Of a stretch of 64,000 nt of DNA, positions 60,323 to 64,000 are shown in pieces. The notes beneath the pieces were generated by a model. It did not search any database. It had not been told where the DNA came from and worked only from the letters and a program-made list of their open reading frames with translations. Made by a program: the position numbers and the translations under genes. The stretch is from Mesostigma viride (taxonomy: Eukaryota; Streptophyta; Mesostigmatophyceae; Mesostigmatales; Mesostigmataceae). The stretch is from the NCBI GenBank assembly GCA_009746045.1, contig RPFO01000123.1, forward strand, positions 2,301,005 through 2,365,004. The letters run 5' to 3'. Positions within the stretch are counted from its first letter, which is position 1, and each line of letters begins with the position of its first letter.

Positions 60323-60596
60323 CCCACCCTAGCCTCACCCCTACTCCAAGCCACAAATGCACCGTAAGCCACAGCCAGAAGTACAGCACAGCAGCGACAA
60401 TTGCAGACTTAGCCCAGACACACACCTACCCACGTCAATGCCCCTGCCCAGAGACTCGCGGCCTCATCCCACCCCCCTGCACGAACAGTTCCCAAACAAA
60501 AGAAAAGGCAAACAAAAGGAACAAGAGTAGCAAGCTGCATTGCGAGCACATATGCCAGTTCTGGTGCACATGCCAGGCCGAAAGCAACTCATGATT

Positions 60597-60771
60597 GCCC
60601 CTGCCCCTGCCCCTGCCCCTACCCCTGCCCCTGCCCCTGCCCCTGCCCCTGCCCCTGCCCCTGCCCCTGCCCCTGCCCCTGCCCCTGCCCCTGCCCCTGC
60701 CCCTGCCCCTGCCCCTGCCCCTGCCCCTGCCCCTGCCCCTGCCCCTGCCCCTGCCCCTGCTCCTGCCCCTG
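60597..60771. repeat. (CCCCTG)n minisatellite
   Basis: About 29 units of the hexamer CCCCTG with two single-base variants. Confidence 0.96.
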
Positions 60772-61972
60772 CCATCACCATTCTAACCACCACACATTAC
60801 GAAAAGCAAGAAGAAATTATAATGATAATAAGAAGAAATTATAAGAAGAAGAAATAATAATAATAAACAAGCACAAAGTTGACTGCACATGCGACTGTAC
60901 CAGTAGGCACGTAGCAAATTTTAGCTGCAGCTTCAATTTCAACTTCATTGCAATTGCAAGTGTGACTGCATGTGTAATTGCACTACCAATGCCTAATGCC
61001 CACTGCATGTGCCCAGTGCGAATGCAATTCAAAAGCAACATGCAATCGAAATTACAGCTGAAGCCGGCTATTAACAAAGATATTTAAAGCAGTTGTTAAC
61101 TACAGAGACCCAATGAAAATGCAAATGCAATGAAAAAGCAACAGAAGTTGAAGCCACTGCCACTCTACCTGCCGACAGTAACACCACCGCCAGCACCCAC
61201 TCATATCCCAACGACAAGGAAATAGAATTGCCCAAAGCCAGACATACATTGGGACGCATAAGCAAACGGCAACGCAAGCGCACATGCAAATGTATACGCA
61301 AAGGCAAAGGCAAACGCAAACGCAAACGCAAACGCAAGCTTGTCATGTACCTACGCTTAACTGCAAACGCAAACTGTGCACGAAGCAAAAAGATTGGATG
61401 GCCAAGATCATGGCAAATACGAGGGCCGAAAACAATCCAACTTCATCTAAATGTCCGAAATCCTCACGACGTTTCGATGCGCGCTTGAATGTCGAAGGCC
61501 TGCGCCGATTATCGATCATAAGTCGAATGTGTAATTGTCGGCTTATGAGAACTGCTTTGCGACAGTATCACGTCAGGCCGTTCCTGTGCAGCCATTTTCC
61601 CTGTGCAGCGGGTGGACAACGTTCACTTTCCGCATTATTCATGGCTATCGAAGTTAATTCTTACCGACCCCGGCTGCCATGGCCACTGGCCACGCATATC
61701 AAGTTCAGGTATTCCCGACCTGTAGCGCAGCAGATTTCTGTTGGAAGGCATCCTAAGCATCGTGATAAAAGAAATCCGAACAATAGACATTCATGCTGCA
61801 TCTAAGGACATTATGGCATTTGTATATACTGCAAGTACATGTATCGACATTGCCGTGATTGCTAACCCCGACTCACCATGAACAGGAACTTTCCCTCTGC
61901 CTCCATGAAATGTACTTCGTGAAATGTACTGTAATACATATGATGTACTACGATGATAATCATCCCAGCAAA
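60772..61972. other. Intergenic, simple-sequence islands
   Basis: No gene recognised. An AAGAAATTATAATAA-type A-rich stretch is near 60800-60865 and imperfect ACGCAA repeats near 61265-61340. The latter produce a Lys/Arg-rich frame that I do not consider a gene. Confidence 0.5.
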
Positions 61973-62576
61973 GCCATAGTACACCTTCCGTTTCGACCGC
62001 CATGTCGGCCACTAGTCCGGATAGCTCAATGTGCACCTGACCTTGACACTAATCGCACAAACAGCCACAATTTTGCAAGCAAGAAGCATGGCTACCTCGG
62101 CATTTCATGAAATGTACTTCGTGAAATGCATTTCGTGAAATGTACTAAGGAACGTGATTGGCCGGCGTTCGCTCGCCAAATCTCGCAAAATGTACTAAGG
62201 CACGTGATTGGTCCCGCAAAATGTACTAAGGAACGTGATTGGCCGGCGAAGATTCTGTTTGCTGCAATTAAAATTCCCTACAGAATCTTCGCCGGCCAAT
62301 CACGTTCCTTAGTACATTTTGCGGGACCAATCACGTGCCTTAGTACATTTTGCGAGATTTGGCGAGCGAACGCCGGCCAATCACGTTCCTTAGTACATTT
62401 CACGAAATGCATTTCACGAAGTACATTTCATGAAATGCCGAGGTAGCCATGTCTTCTTGCTTGCAAAATTGTGGCTGTTTGTGCGATTAGTGTCAAGGTC
62501 AGGTGCACATTGAGCTATCCGGACTAGTGGCCGACATGGCGGTCGAAACGGAAGGTGTGCTATGGCTTTGCTGGGA
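61973..62576. repeat. Near-perfect palindrome, about 290-bp arms
   Basis: The left arm 61973-62259 and right arm about 62281-62576 are reverse complements with only a few differences, around a 21-bp spacer. Each arm contains three copies of an AATGTACTAAGG(A/C)ACGTG motif followed by ATTGG, the inverse of a CCAAT box. The outer part of each arm encodes the same ORF start (MHIELSGLVADMAVETEG), diverging outward. Confidence 0.93.
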
Positions 62577-63009
62577 CATAATCGTGGCTATCTGCTTCCT
62601 GGCTTTCGCTATCATGGTGATGGGACACCATGGGAAGCGCAAGTTCGCAGCCATAGTGCTAAGCGGCAGCACCCATGCCGGCAGCCTAGTGACCGACGAG
62701 ACGTTCGACTGTAAGTGCGGCCACGAGTGCATGAAGCCCATTAGAATATCACATCTCCAGGCATTGCGAAGCGCCTGGTTTTCGCCCGGGCGGAAGCAAG
62801 AGGACAGGAAGGCGGCGATAAAGCAGCAGCTGCACCAGGGGGGGTACGACGCCATAACCACGATGTCGTCATCTACTCGTCACAAGTTCGTTCATGGCGC
62901 TGGTTTTCGGTTCGTTCTCGACGGGGGAGTCAAGGATATGAACATAGGGTTTGTGACCCCTTTTCACTTTCGCGTTTCACTTTCGAGGCGGCCTTCAGGC
63001 ACTGCCTGA
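62503..63009 (+). CDS. Unrecognised 168-residue ORF with one membrane segment and a Cys cluster
   Basis: The frame starts inside the right palindrome arm, so its first 25 residues are also encoded, inverted, in the left arm (62036 leftward). A hydrophobic segment (IIVAICFLAFAIMVMG) follows. Then comes CKCGHECMKPIRISHLQALR, which resembles the short Cys-rich N-terminal region seen before the catalytic domain of some eukaryotic transposase-like proteins. The frame then ends without such a domain, so it may be a truncated transposable-element gene or a first exon. The function is not assigned. Confidence 0.4.
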   Translation: MHIELSGLVADMAVETEGVLWLCWDIIVAICFLAFAIMVMGHHGKRKFAAIVLSGSTHAGSLVTDETFDCKCGHECMKPIRISHLQALRSAWFSPGRKQEDRKAAIKQQLHQGGYDAITTMSSSTRHKFVHGAGFRFVLDGGVKDMNIGFVTPFHFRVSLSRRPSGTA

Positions 63010-63437
63010 AAATTAGCAACCACGTTTGGAACTCTTCGGACCACCTGTGAAACTAATCACATTTGATGATGTGCTGGCGGGCCTGGGCATCGCATTTGAG
63101 CATTACTTCGAGCAGGGCTCAACAAGCTCGATTCGCCAACTCAACCCGAAGAAGCCCTAAGCTGCGGTAAGACATATATTTGTGTGGATGGCTCTTGATA
63201 TCATGCTGAATTTCTAGTCTTCTCTAGGTGGACAGTTCATGTGCAGCCATACAGGTCATCCATGTGTGTTTTAACCATGTTGCATGTGCCACAGATATTA
63301 TGAGCAGTATTTACTAAGTGTGCTGGAGTCGTTGTTGCATGCTTGTTGTATTTCACAGTTCACGCCTGCATGAACGCATCGTTGATACTAATGATTATTC
63401 ATATTGCATGACTGTTCTATTGGGGACGCCGCGCTTG
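63010..63437. other. Spacer, no gene recognised
   Basis: This lies between the Cys-cluster ORF and the partial Gly/Ala-rich ORF. It could be an intron joining them, but I see no protein evidence for that. Confidence 0.4.
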
Positions 63438-64000
63438 ATGTCACAACGTGGCCGAAAGGGTGCATCCACCGCTGACGGCCGGTGGGTGAAATCGATGGAC
63501 GCATTTCCGAAGAAGCCAGCCGCGGGCCACACCCATGGCGCGGGCGGGGCGCGGGCGGGGGCGGGGGCGGGGGAGAAGGCGCGGGTGCGGGCGCGGGCGC
63601 CACCCAAGACGCGGGCGCGGGCGCGGGCCCGGGCGGGGGCGGGGGCGGGCGCAGGCGCCGGCGCGGGTGCGGGCGCGGGCGCCACCCAAGGCGCGCGCGC
63701 GGGCGCGGGCGGGGTGGGGGCGCAGGCGCCGGCGCGGGTGCGGGCGCGGGCGCCACCGCCGACTTGGATGATGAGCCAGCAACCGAAGCCGAGAGGGAGA
63801 GGCACCGCTCTTCGAAGGTGTTCGATCTCGAAGTGTTTTGGGGCCCGGATATGACCGTGTATGTCCGCTGGCGCCTAGCCGCATCGGAGACGTTGGTAAA
63901 TGCACCGGTGAACAAGTGGCAGCCCACAGGGCCTAATGGCGAGGCTTGTGACGGGGTCACGCCCATTGGGTACACCCCGCAGGGAGATCCTGTCTATGGG
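63438..64000 (+). CDS. Partial ORF with Gly/Ala-rich tract, runs off the window
   Basis: A frame starting MSQRGRKGASTADGRWVKSM at 63438 enters a GGGCGC-rich tract (about 63540-63755) encoding Gly/Ala/Arg repeats. Beyond it the convincing frame is shifted. From about 63755 it reads ADLDDEPATEAERERHRSSK, FDLEVFWGPDMTVYVRWRLA and TPIGYTPQGDPVYG to the window edge with no stop. The shift may be a repeat-length error or a splice inside the tract. No family is recognised. The 3' end is outside the window. Confidence 0.4.

Noticed and set aside
58724-60857. Gly/Val, Pro/Thr and Ala/Trp repeat frames
   Set aside because: Translations of the hexanucleotide arrays CCCACG, CCCCTG and CCCCCG.

Overview
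This window is nuclear DNA from a eukaryote, most likely a green-lineage alga. The evidence is a spliced ABCG7-type half-size ABC transporter of the plant kind, a PP2C phosphatase, spliceosomal introns (GT-AG plus one GC-AG), AATAAA-type poly(A) signals, and a dense mix of LINE, Ty3/gypsy, CACTA and Helitron-like repeats. No bacterial operon structure, ribosome-binding sites, CRISPR arrays, rRNA or tRNA genes were seen. The species cannot be named from the sequence.

Layout. 1-354 is a broken LINE reverse-transcriptase fragment. 1885-3562 (minus) is a proposed two-exon gene for a signal-peptide coiled-coil protein whose intron holds a CCCT microsatellite. 5523-6776 is an apparently intact PP2C phosphatase. 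7800-8822 is a second LINE fragment, abutting a degenerate Ty3/gypsy element on the minus strand: pol at 8823-11220, gag at 20157-22108, and a small RNase H hybrid-binding-domain ORF at 22437-22868. An 8.7-kb CACTA (En/Spm) DNA transposon at 11472-20146 splits gag from pol. It carries CACTA termini, subterminal repeat arrays, a multi-exon TNP2 transposase (minus) and a second, highly repetitive protein gene (plus). A different LINE fragment lies near 24.5-25.0 kb.

26.7-47.1 kb is the most unusual part: a head-to-tail array of seven units (about 0.74 to 4.3 kb). Each unit ends in a GC-rich hairpin followed by CTTGT, and the next unit starts at once with a CCCT-type 5' end. I read these as non-autonomous Helitron-like (rolling-circle) elements. 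Two unit types (A and B) form an A-B-A-B pattern, that is a roughly 8-kb tandem duplication, followed by two 738-bp units that look identical. Minisatellites lie inside the A and B units.

48169-54136 is the ABCG7 transporter, four exons and 670 codons. Its first intron is about 2.9 kb and contains about 2.4 kb of C/T-only repeats. 54.5-58.2 kb holds two more LINE fragments and unrecognised degenerate ORFs. 58.9-60.8 kb is hexanucleotide minisatellite. 61973-62576 is a near-perfect palindrome with roughly 290-bp arms carrying CCAAT-like boxes and the 5' end of an ORF (62503-63009). A partial ORF with a Gly/Ala-rich tract runs off the right edge. Only the PP2C, ABCG7 and perhaps the coiled-coil gene look like ordinary host genes; most of the rest is mobile or repetitive DNA.
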